Shown here piece after piece: positions 1 through 7,892 of a DNA stretch of 64,000 bases. This DNA comes from Lentibacillus sp. JNUCC-1. Lineage in GTDB: Bacteria > Bacillota > Bacilli > Bacillales > Amphibacillaceae. The notes under the pieces are model-generated. The model had not been told where the DNA came from. It worked only from the letters and a program-made list of their open reading frames with translations, and did not search any database. Within the stretch, counting starts at the first letter, position 1; every line of letters begins with the position of its first letter. Where the stretch lies: the NCBI RefSeq assembly GCF_009741735.1, contig NZ_WHOH01000001.1, positions 744,001-808,000 of the forward strand, written 5' to 3'. Made by a program: the position numbers and the translations under genes.

Positions 1-1
1 T

Positions 2-526
2 GTAATCGGGATCATGTCTCCGATTACCGGACGGCTGTTTGATAAATACGGGGCAAAGTGGCTTGCTTTACCGGGACTAGCTATTGTGACCGTGACGACG
101 TTTCTGTTTACCGATTTGTCACCTGAAACGACATTTACATTTCTGACAATCGTCTATGCCGTGCGCATGTTTGGCCTGTCACTCACGTTAATGCCGGTTA
201 TGACATCGGCGCTTAACCAGATGCCGCCAAAATGGTATGCCCACGGATCTGCCGTTGCAAATACCTTGCAGCAGATTTCAGCTTCTATCGGCACCGCGAT
301 TCTCGTGACACTCACTGCCATGGGAGCGAAATATTATACAGTGGCAGAAGATGCGTCAGCAGGAATGGCAGAAAAACTGGCCCAAATCGCTGGGTTCGAA
401 TGGGCCTTTATCGGCAGCACCGTCCTTGCCTTCATCGGCTTCGTGCTTGCCCTGTTCCTGCATCCACCCGAAAAAGAAAAAGCCATTGTGGGTGAGATTC
501 ACGGACAAAACCCGCCACCCGCGTGA
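2..526 (+). CDS. MFS drug exporter, DHA2 (EmrB/QacA-like), C-terminal part
   Basis: Only the C-terminal ~174 residues are present; the frame is open to the left edge, so the start lies outside the window. The segment opens in the GxxSPxxGRLFDKYG loop typical of MFS permeases and then shows about five hydrophobic helices ending in a short charged tail (PPEKEKA). The same loop occurs in the neighbouring exporter at 593-1975 (GNLFDKYGGK), so the two are relatives facing each other tail to tail. Expected role: proton-driven efflux of drugs or other small molecules across the cytoplasmic membrane. The substrate cannot be told. A repeat-derived terminator follows at once. Confidence 0.85.
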   Translation, partial: VIGIMSPITGRLFDKYGAKWLALPGLAIVTVTTFLFTDLSPETTFTFLTIVYAVRMFGLSLTLMPVMTSALNQMPPKWYAHGSAVANTLQQISASIGTAILVTLTAMGAKYYTVAEDASAGMAEKLAQIAGFEWAFIGSTVLAFIGFVLALFLHPPEKEKAIVGEIHGQNPPPA

Positions 527-556
527 TTCGACAAAGTTCGGGAAGTGACAGGCACC
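527..556 (+). repeat. REP-like unit 1
   Basis: Forward copy (core GGGAAGTGACAGGCAC on the plus strand), one base after the stop codon of the MFS gene. Its right end forms the left arm of a terminator. Confidence 0.85.
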
Positions 557-582
557 TTTCTTGTGAAAGGTGCCTGTTTTTT
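548..582 (+). terminator. Terminator built on a REP-like unit
   Basis: A 13-bp perfect stem (548-560 with 565-577), 4-base loop, then six T. The left arm is the end of the dispersed repeat and the right arm an inverted partial copy. It ends the upstream MFS transcript. Confidence 0.85.
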
Positions 583-592
583 CTCTTCATAT

Positions 593-1975
593 TTAATCCT
601 TTTTGACTAGTAGGGATAGGACGAGGCCGACGAGGGCGAATATGAAGGCGACAAGGAAGGCGTTTTTAACACCGGCAAGGTATTCAGTCGCCTGTACTGC
701 CCCACTGTCGGACGCTGTTCGTGTGATAAAGGAAATGATGAACGTCAGTCCGAGCGAGCCGCCAAACTGCCGTGCCGTATTGATCACTGCTGTGCCATGC
801 GGGATCAGTTTATCAGGCAGGGCATTGATCCCTGCCGTCATAATTGGCATATTGATCAGGCCGACACCACCCATCGCAACCATAAATAGCACCATGGTGA
901 TGACAAACGGGGTTTCAAGTCCCAGTATAAAATGGAACCCGATTGTGCTCACGGTGAGCAATACAAAACCGATGATCGTAATCATTTTGCCGCCATATTT
1001 GTCAAACAAATTACCGGCAAAGAGAGACATCACGCCGAGCGTCAACGCACCAGGCATAACAATCAGCCCGCCGTAATAAGCGGAAAACTGCTGGGCGTTC
1101 TGCACGTACATCGGAAGGATGGTCTCAGTTGATATGAGCAAACTGAACGACACGATCGATATAATAACGACCAGCCAAAAGACAGGCACTTTAAAAACGC
1201 GCAGCTCAAGAACGGGTATTTTCAACCGCAGCTGGCGCACGACAAACAGCACAAGCGCAATGGCACCAGCAATCACACTCACAATTGTGATCATATTGCC
1301 GAGGCCGGAATCCTGTATTTTATTAAACCCATACAGCATCCCGCCAAACGCGACCGTCGACAGAATAACGGAGATCACATCGATGTTCGTTTCACGCTGT
1401 TCGGTGATATTACGCATGAACAGATAAATCATACCGATGATCAAAGCCGCCACTGGAAGGGTCAGGTAAAACAACGCCCGCCACTCGAAGTACTCAATTA
1501 AAACGCCCGAGATCGGCGGCCCGATGGCAGGTGCCACGTTAATAACCAGGCCGGCGAGCCCCATCGCGAAGCCTCTTTTTTCCTTAGGGTACATCAAAAA
1601 CAGCACCGTCTGCATGAGCGGAATCATGATGCCTGACCCCATACCCTGGATCACCCTGCCGGCTATCAAGACAGGGAACGACGGCGCAAGCATACCGACA
1701 AGTGTACCGATGAAAAACAAAAACATGGCGCTCATCATGAGAGTCCGCGTTTTAAACCGGTCAATTAAATAAGCGGTCACCGGAATCAACACCGCAATCG
1801 TAAGCATATATGCTGTCGTCAGCCACTGAACCTCAGTTGAGTTGACATCAAATTCCTTCATAATTTCCGGAAAAGCTGTGATAAGCAAAAACTGCGTCAG
1901 CACAGATAAAAATGACGCGGACAAAGCCGTCGCCACGATTAAACGTCTATGAAAAAGTGATAAACGATTCAAAAA
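593..1975 (-). CDS. MFS drug exporter, DHA2 (EmrB/QacA-like)
   Basis: About 460 residues with ~14 predicted hydrophobic helices, the normal size for DHA2 proton antiporters. Family motifs are visible: the loop after helix 2 (AYLIDRFKTRTL), the GRVIQGMGSGIMIPL helix and GPPISGVLIEYFEWRALFY, the antiporter motif C region. The start chosen is TTG at 1975, because GAGAGGA sits about 10 bases before it; an in-frame TTG at 1999 would place that ribosome site inside the gene. It is transcribed toward the related exporter at the left edge. Expected role is multidrug or toxic-compound efflux in the membrane; no regulator lies next to it and the substrate is unknown. Confidence 0.88.
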   Translation of the reverse strand, partial: FLNRLSLFHRRLIVATALSASFLSVLTQFLLITAFPEIMKEFDVNSTEVQWLTTAYMLTIAVLIPVTAYLIDRFKTRTLMMSAMFLFFIGTLVGMLAPSFPVLIAGRVIQGMGSGIMIPLMQTVLFLMYPKEKRGFAMGLAGLVINVAPAIGPPISGVLIEYFEWRALFYLTLPVAALIIGMIYLFMRNITEQRETNIDVISVILSTVAFGGMLYGFNKIQDSGLGNMITIVSVIAGAIALVLFVVRQLRLKIPVLELRVFKVPVFWLVVIISIVSFSLLISTETILPMYVQNAQQFSAYYGGLIVMPGALTLGVMSLFAGNLFDKYGGKMITIIGFVLLTVSTIGFHFILGLETPFVITMVLFMVAMGGVGLINMPIMTAGINALPDKLIPHGTAVINTARQFGGSLGLTFIISFITRTASDSGAVQATEYLAGVKNAFLVAFIFALVGLVLSLLVKKD

Positions 1976-2160
1976 CACACGTCCTCTCTCGTGCAACAAT
2001 CTATTTTATATGCTACAACTGATGAGGCGTTTTATCAATGGAAGAAGGTGTGGAAATGCGAATTCATTTTTTATGAAAAAGGGGATCAATCCGTTGAATA
2101 ACAGGTGTAAGTTGCGACCGAAATGTTTTTTACAAATTGGTATTTACCCCACGCAGCATT

Positions 2161-2203
2161 TGAAAAGGGAAGCACAGCCACATTGGCCGCGTTTCCCTTT
2201 TCA
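2161..2203 (-). terminator. Hairpin after the SDR gene
   Basis: Inverted repeat of 11 bp (2161-2171 with 2193-2203) with an inner GGCCA/TGGCT stem, just downstream of the SDR stop on the minus strand. There is no long T run, so termination is probable but not certain. Nothing else is seen in 2000-2160. Confidence 0.5.
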
Positions 2204-2221
2204 TATGGTGTAGCAGTAATC

Positions 2222-2982
2222 TTAGTAAGCACTCCAGCCCGCATCAGCCGCAAGCGCAACACCGTTGATATAGGATGATTCATCGGAAGCCAGGAACAAC
2301 GCAATATTCGCGATGTCGTCTACTGTGCCCGCCCGCGGAATCAGGTTCGTTGCACGTGTCGCTGCCTTCATGCCGAACTCATCAATATTCGTCATTGTAC
2401 CCGCAAATCCAGTGTCGATATTTCCCGGTGCAATGGCGTTGCTGCGAATGTTTTGCGGTCCATATTGAGACGCCACATTTTTCGTCATGCCAACAACTGC
2501 ATGCTTCACTGCGGTGTAAGCAAGTCCGCCGCGGCCGCCTGTCAGACCTGTGATCGACGCCATATTTACAATGGTGCCACCGCCATTTTCCAGAAAGTGT
2601 GGAATGATTGCCCGGAGCCCGTACATGACACCGTTCAAATTAATGTTCATGACGCGATTCCACGTGGCGTCTTCCACATTCGCTGCTGCCTGCATGTTAT
2701 CACCGACACCGGCATTGTTGACGAGAATGTCCACTTTGCCAAATGCCTTGACCGATTCATCGACCATGCGCACCACATCGTCATTATTGGAAACATCCAC
2801 TTTTACACCGAGGGCCTCGTACCCTGCTGCTTTTAGCTCATCGACCGTTTCTTTCAGGGCTGTCTCATTAAAATCGACAATTACCACTTTAGCACCTTCA
2901 CCAGCATACGCCTCAGCGATTTTCTTCCCGATTCCGCCCCACTACCTGTGATAATTGCTACTTTTTCTTTTAATCGTTCCAT
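2222..2982 (-). pseudogene. Short-chain dehydrogenase/reductase (SDR), frameshifted in the Rossmann loop
   Basis: Read through one frameshift this is a complete classical SDR of 253 residues. It starts at ATG 2982 behind AAAGGATG and reads MERLKEKVAIITGSG, then a G run (C run on the plus strand at 2937-2940) lacks one base. Restoring it gives TGSGGGIGKKIAEAYAGEG, the TGxxxGIG cofactor loop. The remainder is in one frame: VNNAG, the catalytic Ser (NMASITG) and YxxxK (YTAVK), and the C-terminal DAGWSAY. Substrate is unknown; the family includes glucose dehydrogenases and oxoacyl-ACP reductases. The indel is either a real inactivating mutation or a base-calling error; five other genes here have similar lesions. 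Confidence 0.85.
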
Positions 2983-3232
2983 GTTTAGTCATCCTTTCTT
3001 TTGAAAAGATCAGTTGAATGGTCAAATACTTTCAACTTTAATTATACGCTTTACCAGACCATAACAACAGAAAGAACCTTTAATTCAGAGGGGCAAATCC
3101 CTGTACAAACAGATGCTTTTGTGATTTAATTCACATTTTTGTCAAATTCAAGCCTCCTCCCACGCTTCCTCAAACCTACCCTCTTGACAACTCTCCCAAT
3201 CAAGCGTAACATTTCACCTGTCGCAAATATTA

Positions 3233-3261
3233 TTCGACAAAAACCGGGAAGTGACAGGCAC
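3233..3261 (+). repeat. REP-like unit 2
   Basis: Forward copy of the CCGGG variant, ending 10 bases before the tRNA-Gly gene. The 2983-3232 region holds the SDR ribosome site and AT-rich DNA with nothing else recognised. Confidence 0.85.
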
Positions 3262-3271
3262 TTTTGTTTAT

Positions 3272-3343
3272 GCGGAAGTAGTTCAGTGGTAGAACATCAC
3301 CTTCCCAAGGTGAGGGTCGCGGGTTCGAATCCCGTCTTCCGCT
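3272..3343 (+). tRNA. tRNA-Gly (anticodon CCC)
   Basis: Cloverleaf with a perfect 7-bp acceptor stem (GCGGAAG with CTTCCGC), D-arm with AGTGGTAGA, anticodon stem TCACC/GGTGA around loop TTCCCAA, and T-arm GCGGG-TTCGAAT-CCCGT. The loop gives anticodon CCC, which reads GGG glycine codons. CCA is not encoded. It is cotranscribed with the tRNA-Pro gene 4 bases downstream. Confidence 0.93.
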
Positions 3344-3347
3344 TCAG

Positions 3348-3421
3348 CGGGAAGTAGCTTAGCTTGGTAGAGCGCCACGTTCGGGACGTGGAGGTCGCAG
3401 GTTCAAATCCTGTCTCCCCGA
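3348..3421 (+). tRNA. tRNA-Pro (anticodon CGG)
   Basis: Cloverleaf with anticodon stem CCACG/CGTGG around loop TTCGGGA, giving anticodon CGG for proline CCG codons, and T-arm GCAGG-TTCAAAT-CCTGT. The acceptor stem CGGGAAG with CTCCCCG has one A-C mismatch at the fifth pair. Discriminator base is A and CCA is not encoded. Both this and the preceding tRNA read GC-ending codons, so they look like supplementary isoacceptors. Confidence 0.92.
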
Positions 3422-3440
3422 TATATCTCCTTTCATTTGA

Positions 3441-3474
3441 AAGCATGAGGACTGTAATGTCCTCATGCTTTTTT
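3441..3474 (+). terminator. Terminator after the tRNA pair
   Basis: Stem of 10 bp, GCATGAGGAC with GTCCTCATGC, 6-base loop, followed by six T. A clean intrinsic terminator. Confidence 0.92.
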
Positions 3475-3497
3475 GTGTTCACTAACCTCCCCTGCCG

Positions 3498-3527
3498 TTC
3501 GACAAAATTCGGGAAGTGACAGGCACC
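3498..3527 (+). repeat. REP-like unit 3
   Basis: Forward, near-consensus copy between the tRNA terminator and pncB. One of the few copies whose orientation does not match the upstream gene. Confidence 0.88.
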
Positions 3528-3555
3528 TTATCTGCGAAAAGGTGCCTGTCTTTGG
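3519..3555 (+). terminator. Hairpin built on REP-like unit 3
   Basis: ACAGGCACCTT (3519-3529) pairs with AAGGTGCCTGT (3539-3549), followed by a T-rich stretch. Same design as the hairpin at 548-582. It may insulate pncB from read-through. Confidence 0.65.
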
Positions 3556-3633
3556 TTTTGTTATCCTTTACATTTCCATTCTTTTGTTCTTTGACTTACA
3601 ATGACGGTAAGCACACCCAACGGAGGGAACATT

Positions 3634-5088
3634 ATGGATTATGATAATTTGACTTTGCATACGGACAAGTACCAGATCAACATGATGTATGCGCATTGGA
3701 AAAACAACACACACAACCGGCGAGCGGTGTTTGACGCGTATATCCGCAAAAACCCTTTTCACAATGGTTATTCCGTTTTTGCCGGTCTTGAAAAAATTGT
3801 TCATTATGTCAATAACCTGCATTTCACGGATAAAGATATTGCATATCTTAAAGAGCAGGAAGAAAACTATGAAGAAGCTTTTCTTGATGTATTGCGTGCC
3901 TTCAAATTTACCGGCAACATTCATGCCATGCGTGAGGGAGAAATTGTGTTTCCAAATGAACCACTCCTCCGCATCGAAGCAAGTATTTTCGAAGCTCAGC
4001 TGCTCGAGACCACCATACTTAACATCATGAACTACCAGAGTTTGATTGCAACTAAAGCGAGCCGTATCAAGCAAGTTGCCGGAAACGACACCTTGGTGGA
4101 ATTCGGAACGCGCCGGGCACAGGAAGCAGATGCCGCGATCTGGGGCGCACGGGCAGCATATATCGCCGGCTTCCATGGTACGTCCAACATGCGTGCCGGC
4201 AAGCTGTTCGGTATTCCGACCAAAGGCACCCATGCCCATTCCTGGATCCAGGATCACGATTCCGAGGAACAGGCATTCATGCATTTTGCCAAAGCCTTGC
4301 CTGACCAGGCGATTCTGCTCGTCGACACATACGACACACTCAGATCTGGCATTCCGAACGCGATTAAAGTCGGGAAATGGCTCGAGTCACAAGGAAAAAG
4401 ATTAAAAGGCATTCGCCTCGACAGCGGAGACCTGGCCCGACTCTCCATCGAAGGCCGGAAAATGCTGGACGAAGCAGGCATGGAGCATGTTCAAATCATG
4501 GCTTCCAGCAGTTTGGACGAGGAAGTGATTATGCACCTGAAACTCCAAGGGGCAAAAATCACCTCATGGGGCATCGGTACCAAACTCATCACAGGTGGCG
4601 ACAACCATTCACTTGGCGGGGTGTACAAGCTTGTTGCCAAAGAAAGCAAGACTGGCGACGGCGACAATGCATATGACCCTGTCATCAAACTTTCCGAAGA
4701 TCAAGAGAAAGTCGTTACCCCGGGGTTGAAAAAGGTTTACCGGATCATCAACCGAAAAACGAACAAAACGGAAGGCGATTACGTAGCCCTCGAACATGAA
4801 ACCGTTGACGATGAGCCGCTCCTCATGTTCGACCCGCTCTTCCCGCACAAATCCAAACGGGTTGAAAATTACGAAGCCGTCGAGTTGCTCCAGCCTATTT
4901 TCGAGAATGGCGAACAAGTCTATCAACTCCCGACACTCGATGAAATTCACAGCTTTCACGAAAGCCGGTTCTCCTTCATGTGGCAGGAAACCCTGCGTAT
5001 GCTCAATCCGCAGAAATATTATGTGGACCTAAGCTATGACCTGTGGCAAATGAAACAACAAATGATTGAAAAACACTCAATGAAATAA
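3634..5088 (+). CDS. pncB: Nicotinate phosphoribosyltransferase
   Basis: 484 residues, the usual length for Bacillus PncB. It joins nicotinate to PRPP, with ATP hydrolysis, to give nicotinate mononucleotide in the NAD salvage route. Visible hallmarks are the N-terminal TDKYQINMMYAHWKN, EFGTRRAQEADAAIWGARAAYIAGF (phosphate and nicotinate site), GTHAHSWI with the conserved His, and IRLDSGDLARLS in the second half of the barrel. ATG 3634 is chosen because GGAGGG lies 6 bases upstream; an in-frame ATG at 3601 precedes that ribosome site. It is monocistronic, closed by a 13-bp-stem terminator. Confidence 0.95.
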   Translation: MDYDNLTLHTDKYQINMMYAHWKNNTHNRRAVFDAYIRKNPFHNGYSVFAGLEKIVHYVNNLHFTDKDIAYLKEQEENYEEAFLDVLRAFKFTGNIHAMREGEIVFPNEPLLRIEASIFEAQLLETTILNIMNYQSLIATKASRIKQVAGNDTLVEFGTRRAQEADAAIWGARAAYIAGFHGTSNMRAGKLFGIPTKGTHAHSWIQDHDSEEQAFMHFAKALPDQAILLVDTYDTLRSGIPNAIKVGKWLESQGKRLKGIRLDSGDLARLSIEGRKMLDEAGMEHVQIMASSSLDEEVIMHLKLQGAKITSWGIGTKLITGGDNHSLGGVYKLVAKESKTGDGDNAYDPVIKLSEDQEKVVTPGLKKVYRIINRKTNKTEGDYVALEHETVDDEPLLMFDPLFPHKSKRVENYEAVELLQPIFENGEQVYQLPTLDEIHSFHESRFSFMWQETLRMLNPQKYYVDLSYDLWQMKQQMIEKHSMK

Positions 5089-5122
5089 TAACAAGTCAGC
5101 GTCGGGGCAGCCCCGCAAAAAA

Positions 5123-5155
5123 GGAAGTCTTCGAATGGTTCGAAGACTTCCTTCT
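5123..5155 (+). terminator. Terminator of pncB
   Basis: Perfect 13-bp stem, GGAAGTCTTCGAA with TTCGAAGACTTCC, 3-base loop, then a T-rich tail. Confidence 0.85.
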
Positions 5156-5194
5156 TACTTGCATGAAATAAGCCCTTCAGTCCCACCCCCATGA

Positions 5195-5223
5195 GTGCCT
5201 GTCACTTCCCGAATTTTGTCGAA
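5195..5223 (-). repeat. REP-like unit 4
   Basis: Reverse copy (GTGCCTGTCACTTCCCG on the plus strand), 106 bases after the pncB stop, in the usual post-gene orientation. Confidence 0.9.
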
Positions 5224-5417
5224 TGTATGGGGGAGTGTCAGCAGAGTGTTTCCTGGCCTACTTTTGATTTTCAACAGCCTTTCGACTGCGCTTCTTCCTT
5301 AACCGATCAACAACTGTATATTCGCAATTTAGCACATACTTCTGTATACTGACATTAGAAATTATACATACACCACTGAAACACGAAGCTTTACATGGAA
5401 ACACAGGAGGCTGACAC

Positions 5418-5987
5418 ATGTATAAAAAAATCATTATTGGATTATTAGGCGCCACTGTTATGATCAGTGGTATACTGGCATTCGTTTTGTTCGATGATAT
5501 GTTTTTCAGCAAAGAAGGCACAAATGATTCTGAAGAAGCTAAGGCTGCACAAAAGGAGGAAGCCGGCGATCACCGGGAAGATATTCAAGGGAGTGTCACT
5601 GAAGACCAGCTGGAAGATTACGCGAATGAGGGATTGAATCCTTTTGGCGAAAATCTGCATGCGGCAGACCTTAGTGATAGCGACTTCCAAGAATACATAC
5701 ATGGCATGTCACATCAAAAAGTCCGCGCAGAAAAGAAATGGGGATTTTACGAGCTACATCCAAAGCGGGTTAAATGGTTGCTCACGGCATTGGATCAAGC
5801 TGACGGCATCCATTACACGGAAGAATATGAGAGAATTTTAACCAAATGGGCCAACAAAGATTTTTCAAGTATCGACAACGACCATAACGTCATATGGAAA
5901 ATGCAAGGCGGCACAGTCGGCAAAGCAACCGGCATCCTCTCCCCAAAAGAAGAAAAAGCCTACCTCGAAAGACAAGGAGGACAATAA
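5418..5987 (+). CDS. DUF6241-type membrane-anchored protein
   Basis: 189 residues. One N-terminal membrane segment or uncleaved signal (about residues 4-25, no lipobox), then a charged acidic stretch, then a globular domain at about 65-180. Conserved-looking blocks EYIHGMSHQKVRAEKKWGF, ERILTKWANKDFS and IWKMQGGTVGKATGILSPKEE match DUF6241 as I remember it, a Bacillaceae family without known function. The ribosome site AGGAGG lies 8 bases before ATG 5418. It probably sits on the outer face of the membrane. No operon partner is visible, and the gene is followed by a repeat in post-gene orientation. Confidence 0.75.
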   Translation: MYKKIIIGLLGATVMISGILAFVLFDDMFFSKEGTNDSEEAKAAQKEEAGDHREDIQGSVTEDQLEDYANEGLNPFGENLHAADLSDSDFQEYIHGMSHQKVRAEKKWGFYELHPKRVKWLLTALDQADGIHYTEEYERILTKWANKDFSSIDNDHNVIWKMQGGTVGKATGILSPKEEKAYLERQGGQ

Positions 5988-6046
5988 CACACAGGCACCG
6001 CCACCCGACGAATACCTGTTCACGACTAGTGCCGTTCTCTCGACAA

Positions 6047-6075
6047 ATGCCTGTCACTTCCCGAATTATGTCGAA
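6047..6075 (-). repeat. REP-like unit 5
   Basis: Reverse copy starting 60 bases after the DUF6241 gene stop, with the TTATGTCGAA ending. Confidence 0.88.
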
Positions 6076-6166
6076 TAATCTCACGGCTTGATTTGGGGCC
6101 TATTCTTCTTCTATACATTTTCATGATTGTATGTAAAAAAAGCGGGGATGGGGCTCCCACTTATCA

Positions 6167-6281
6167 TTAATTTGTCGCTCCCATGCCGCCATCAACACGA
6201 TACTGTGCGACTGTAATATACTCACTGGCATCAGAAGCCAGACACAACACCAGACTTCCAATGATATTAAAATCTGCTTAA
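6167..6281 (-). pseudogene. C-terminal remnant of a short-chain dehydrogenase
   Basis: Translating the minus strand gives IIGSLVLCLASDASEYIT followed by YRVDGGMGATN and a stop at 6167. This is the characteristic SDR end (LASDxxSYITG...VDGGM). A stop codon lies immediately upstream at about 6280, so only ~35 codons remain and the catalytic part is gone. A short GTGGG/CCCGC stem followed by seven T at 6131-6160 (minus strand) looks like its old terminator. It is a decayed gene, distinct from the SDR at 2222-2982. Confidence 0.75.
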
Positions 6282-6376
6282 TGCTCTATTGGAATGGTTC
6301 TGGCTATTTTTTTGTATTTTTTACTGATTGCTTTCATCCCCTAATACACCATCTTCACTACTTCGCATTCGACACA

Positions 6377-6406
6377 TTCCGACAAAAACCGGGAAGTGAC
6401 AGGCAC
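6377..6406 (+). repeat. REP-like unit 6
   Basis: Forward copy, CCGGG variant, 38 bases after the stop of the minus-strand creatininase gene; a second TTCGACA lies just upstream and CTTGTCGA follows. Confidence 0.88.
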
Positions 6407-6444
6407 TTGTCGAGGCGCTTACGGCACTTAGGGGCCCCTCCCTA

Positions 6445-7194
6445 TCATCGAGCGAAGTCTTCAATGAAGGTGGAGAGGTTGTCCAGTGCGGTTTGGATGA
6501 TTTTTTCGCCCAGTTCGAAGCTTCCTTGGCGGCCATCTCCGAGGTTGCCGTTATGGGTAGTGTCTTTAAACTGATGGACCACTTTAACAAAATCATTGTT
6601 CATATATTTATACGCAAAAGTATCCGTATTCATATCGCTCTTTTCCACGAGATCTTTCCTGACGATATGCGGCGCCATATACAAACTCTCAGAAATCTCC
6701 CGCTCACAAGCATGCCCAAAATGTTCCGAATGGATGTGTTCTTGAATCACACCCTTGGCTGCGTCCACAAATTTCGTGTGTGCAACCTCCACGTCATATT
6801 CCCTTGCGAGTTTTTCGGACGCGACTGCTATCGCACTTGAATTTGCCCCATGCCCATTGACAAACAAAAACTTTTTCATCCCGTGTTGCTTTAAACTGGA
6901 AACCACATCTTCCAAGATAGCCATCAGGGTTTCCGGACGCAGCGAGATCGTGCCGGGGAAATCCATATGGTGCGGAGAAATGCCGTAGTTGACCGTCGGC
7001 GCCACCACCACATGAGGATAACTCTTCTCAGCCAGCAATGCACAGAACGCCTCTGCTCTGTATGAATCACACCCTTCCGCTAAATGCCGGCCATGCTGTT
7101 CCTGCGCTCCAATCGGAACCACCGCAACCTTAGCCGTTTTCAGTGCTTCCTCAATCTCCGGCCACGTCATGTCTTTTAATATGTAACCCTTCAT
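6445..7194 (-). CDS. Creatininase family hydrolase
   Basis: 249 residues, normal for the creatininase / creatinine amidohydrolase family of metal-dependent amidases. The metal-site motifs are in order: QEQHG near residue 32, the conserved Asp in GCDSY, HHMDFPGT near 75, NGHGANS near 115 and a Glu in HACEREISESLY near 165. Start ATG 7194 has GGGAGC 6 bases upstream. It lies 228 bases after the membrane-protein gene at 7423-7878 and seems to have its own promoter, but points the same way as the catabolic cluster. Family members open cyclic amides or act on formamides, so the actual substrate is open. Confidence 0.85.
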   Translation of the reverse strand: MKGYILKDMTWPEIEEALKTAKVAVVPIGAQEQHGRHLAEGCDSYRAEAFCALLAEKSYPHVVVAPTVNYGISPHHMDFPGTISLRPETLMAILEDVVSSLKQHGMKKFLFVNGHGANSSAIAVASEKLAREYDVEVAHTKFVDAAKGVIQEHIHSEHFGHACEREISESLYMAPHIVRKDLVEKSDMNTDTFAYKYMNNDFVKVVHQFKDTTHNGNLGDGRQGSFELGEKIIQTALDNLSTFIEDFAR

Positions 7195-7259
7195 CGTATC
7201 GCTCCCTTTAAAGAGTGGGGATGCTTTATTGAAGCACCCCCTGCTTTTAGACTATTTAG

Positions 7260-7320
7260 CTATTGAGCTAATTTCTTCTGGTTCCAAAACCATCTATTAT
7301 AATAATATATTCTAGTTTAA
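7260..7320 (-). promoter_or_regulatory. Possible promoter of the creatininase gene
   Basis: On the minus strand TTGTTA is followed 16 bases later by TATAAT, and a short inverted repeat TGGTT-TTGG-AACCA lies just downstream, a possible operator. The rest of 7195-7422 holds only a repeat copy. Confidence 0.4.
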
Positions 7321-7354
7321 CAAGAAGCAAATCCCCCCGATTCCTTCGACACAT

Positions 7355-7384
7355 CTCGACAAATATCGGGAAGTGACAGGCACC
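7355..7384 (+). repeat. REP-like unit 7
   Basis: Forward copy 38 bases after the stop of the minus-strand gene at 7423-7878; preceded by a duplicated TTCGACA. Confidence 0.88.
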
Positions 7385-7422
7385 ATTGCGGCACTGGCAC
7401 CGTTGTATGGTGTTTTTGCTGT

Positions 7423-7878
7423 TTAGATAATCCCTTGGAAGCGGAGGATGATTTCTGCTATGATGGCTGAGCCGATGAATGTGCCAAGCATGACGAGTGT
7501 GGCGACGACGAGGGCTCTCCAGCCTAGTTTTGTGAAATCAGACCAGGATCTGCCAATGGCAATGCCGGCATATGCAAGAATCGGTGTTGCCAACGCAAGA
7601 AGTTCTACCTCGCCGGTCCATTCAACAACCTTTTCAGACCCTGGCATCCAAGGCATCGAAACCAGAACGCCAATAATAGAAATGTAAGCTATGCTTGGAA
7701 AGTTAATGGGAATCATTTCTCTTAAAATAAAGCCTGCCAAACAAATGAGTATAAGCACAATCATGCCTGGTATTGCACCAAGGGGCAATATATCATAACC
7801 AGCCCAGTTCCCCAAAAGGGAGGTGAAACCAAAAATAACCAGCAGCAGCGTCCACTCTTGAATATTTTTTAATAACAT
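7423..7878 (-). CDS. Small membrane protein paired with a DUF3100 protein
   Basis: 151 residues, almost entirely hydrophobic, with four to five predicted membrane helices. A GRSW motif sits near residue 109. I do not recognise a named family. It begins 14 bases after the DUF3100 gene ends, with a strong GGGGGG ribosome site, so the two are translated together. A short plus a long membrane protein encoded side by side recalls two-subunit transporters such as MadL/MadM. That this pair imports the substrate of the neighbouring dehydrogenases is inference from position only. Confidence 0.6.
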   Translation of the reverse strand: MLLKNIQEWTLLLVIFGFTSLLGNWAGYDILPLGAIPGMIVLILICLAGFILREMIPINFPSIAYISIIGVLVSMPWMPGSEKVVEWTGEVELLALATPILAYAGIAIGRSWSDFTKLGWRALVVATLVMLGTFIGSAIIAEIILRFQGII

Positions 7879-7892
7879 TCCGTTCCCCCCTT

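Noticed and set aside
3568-4284. Long open frame of 238 codons on the minus strand inside pncB
   Set aside because: It is fully antisense to a clear pncB gene, has no ribosome site, and its translation has no recognisable domain.
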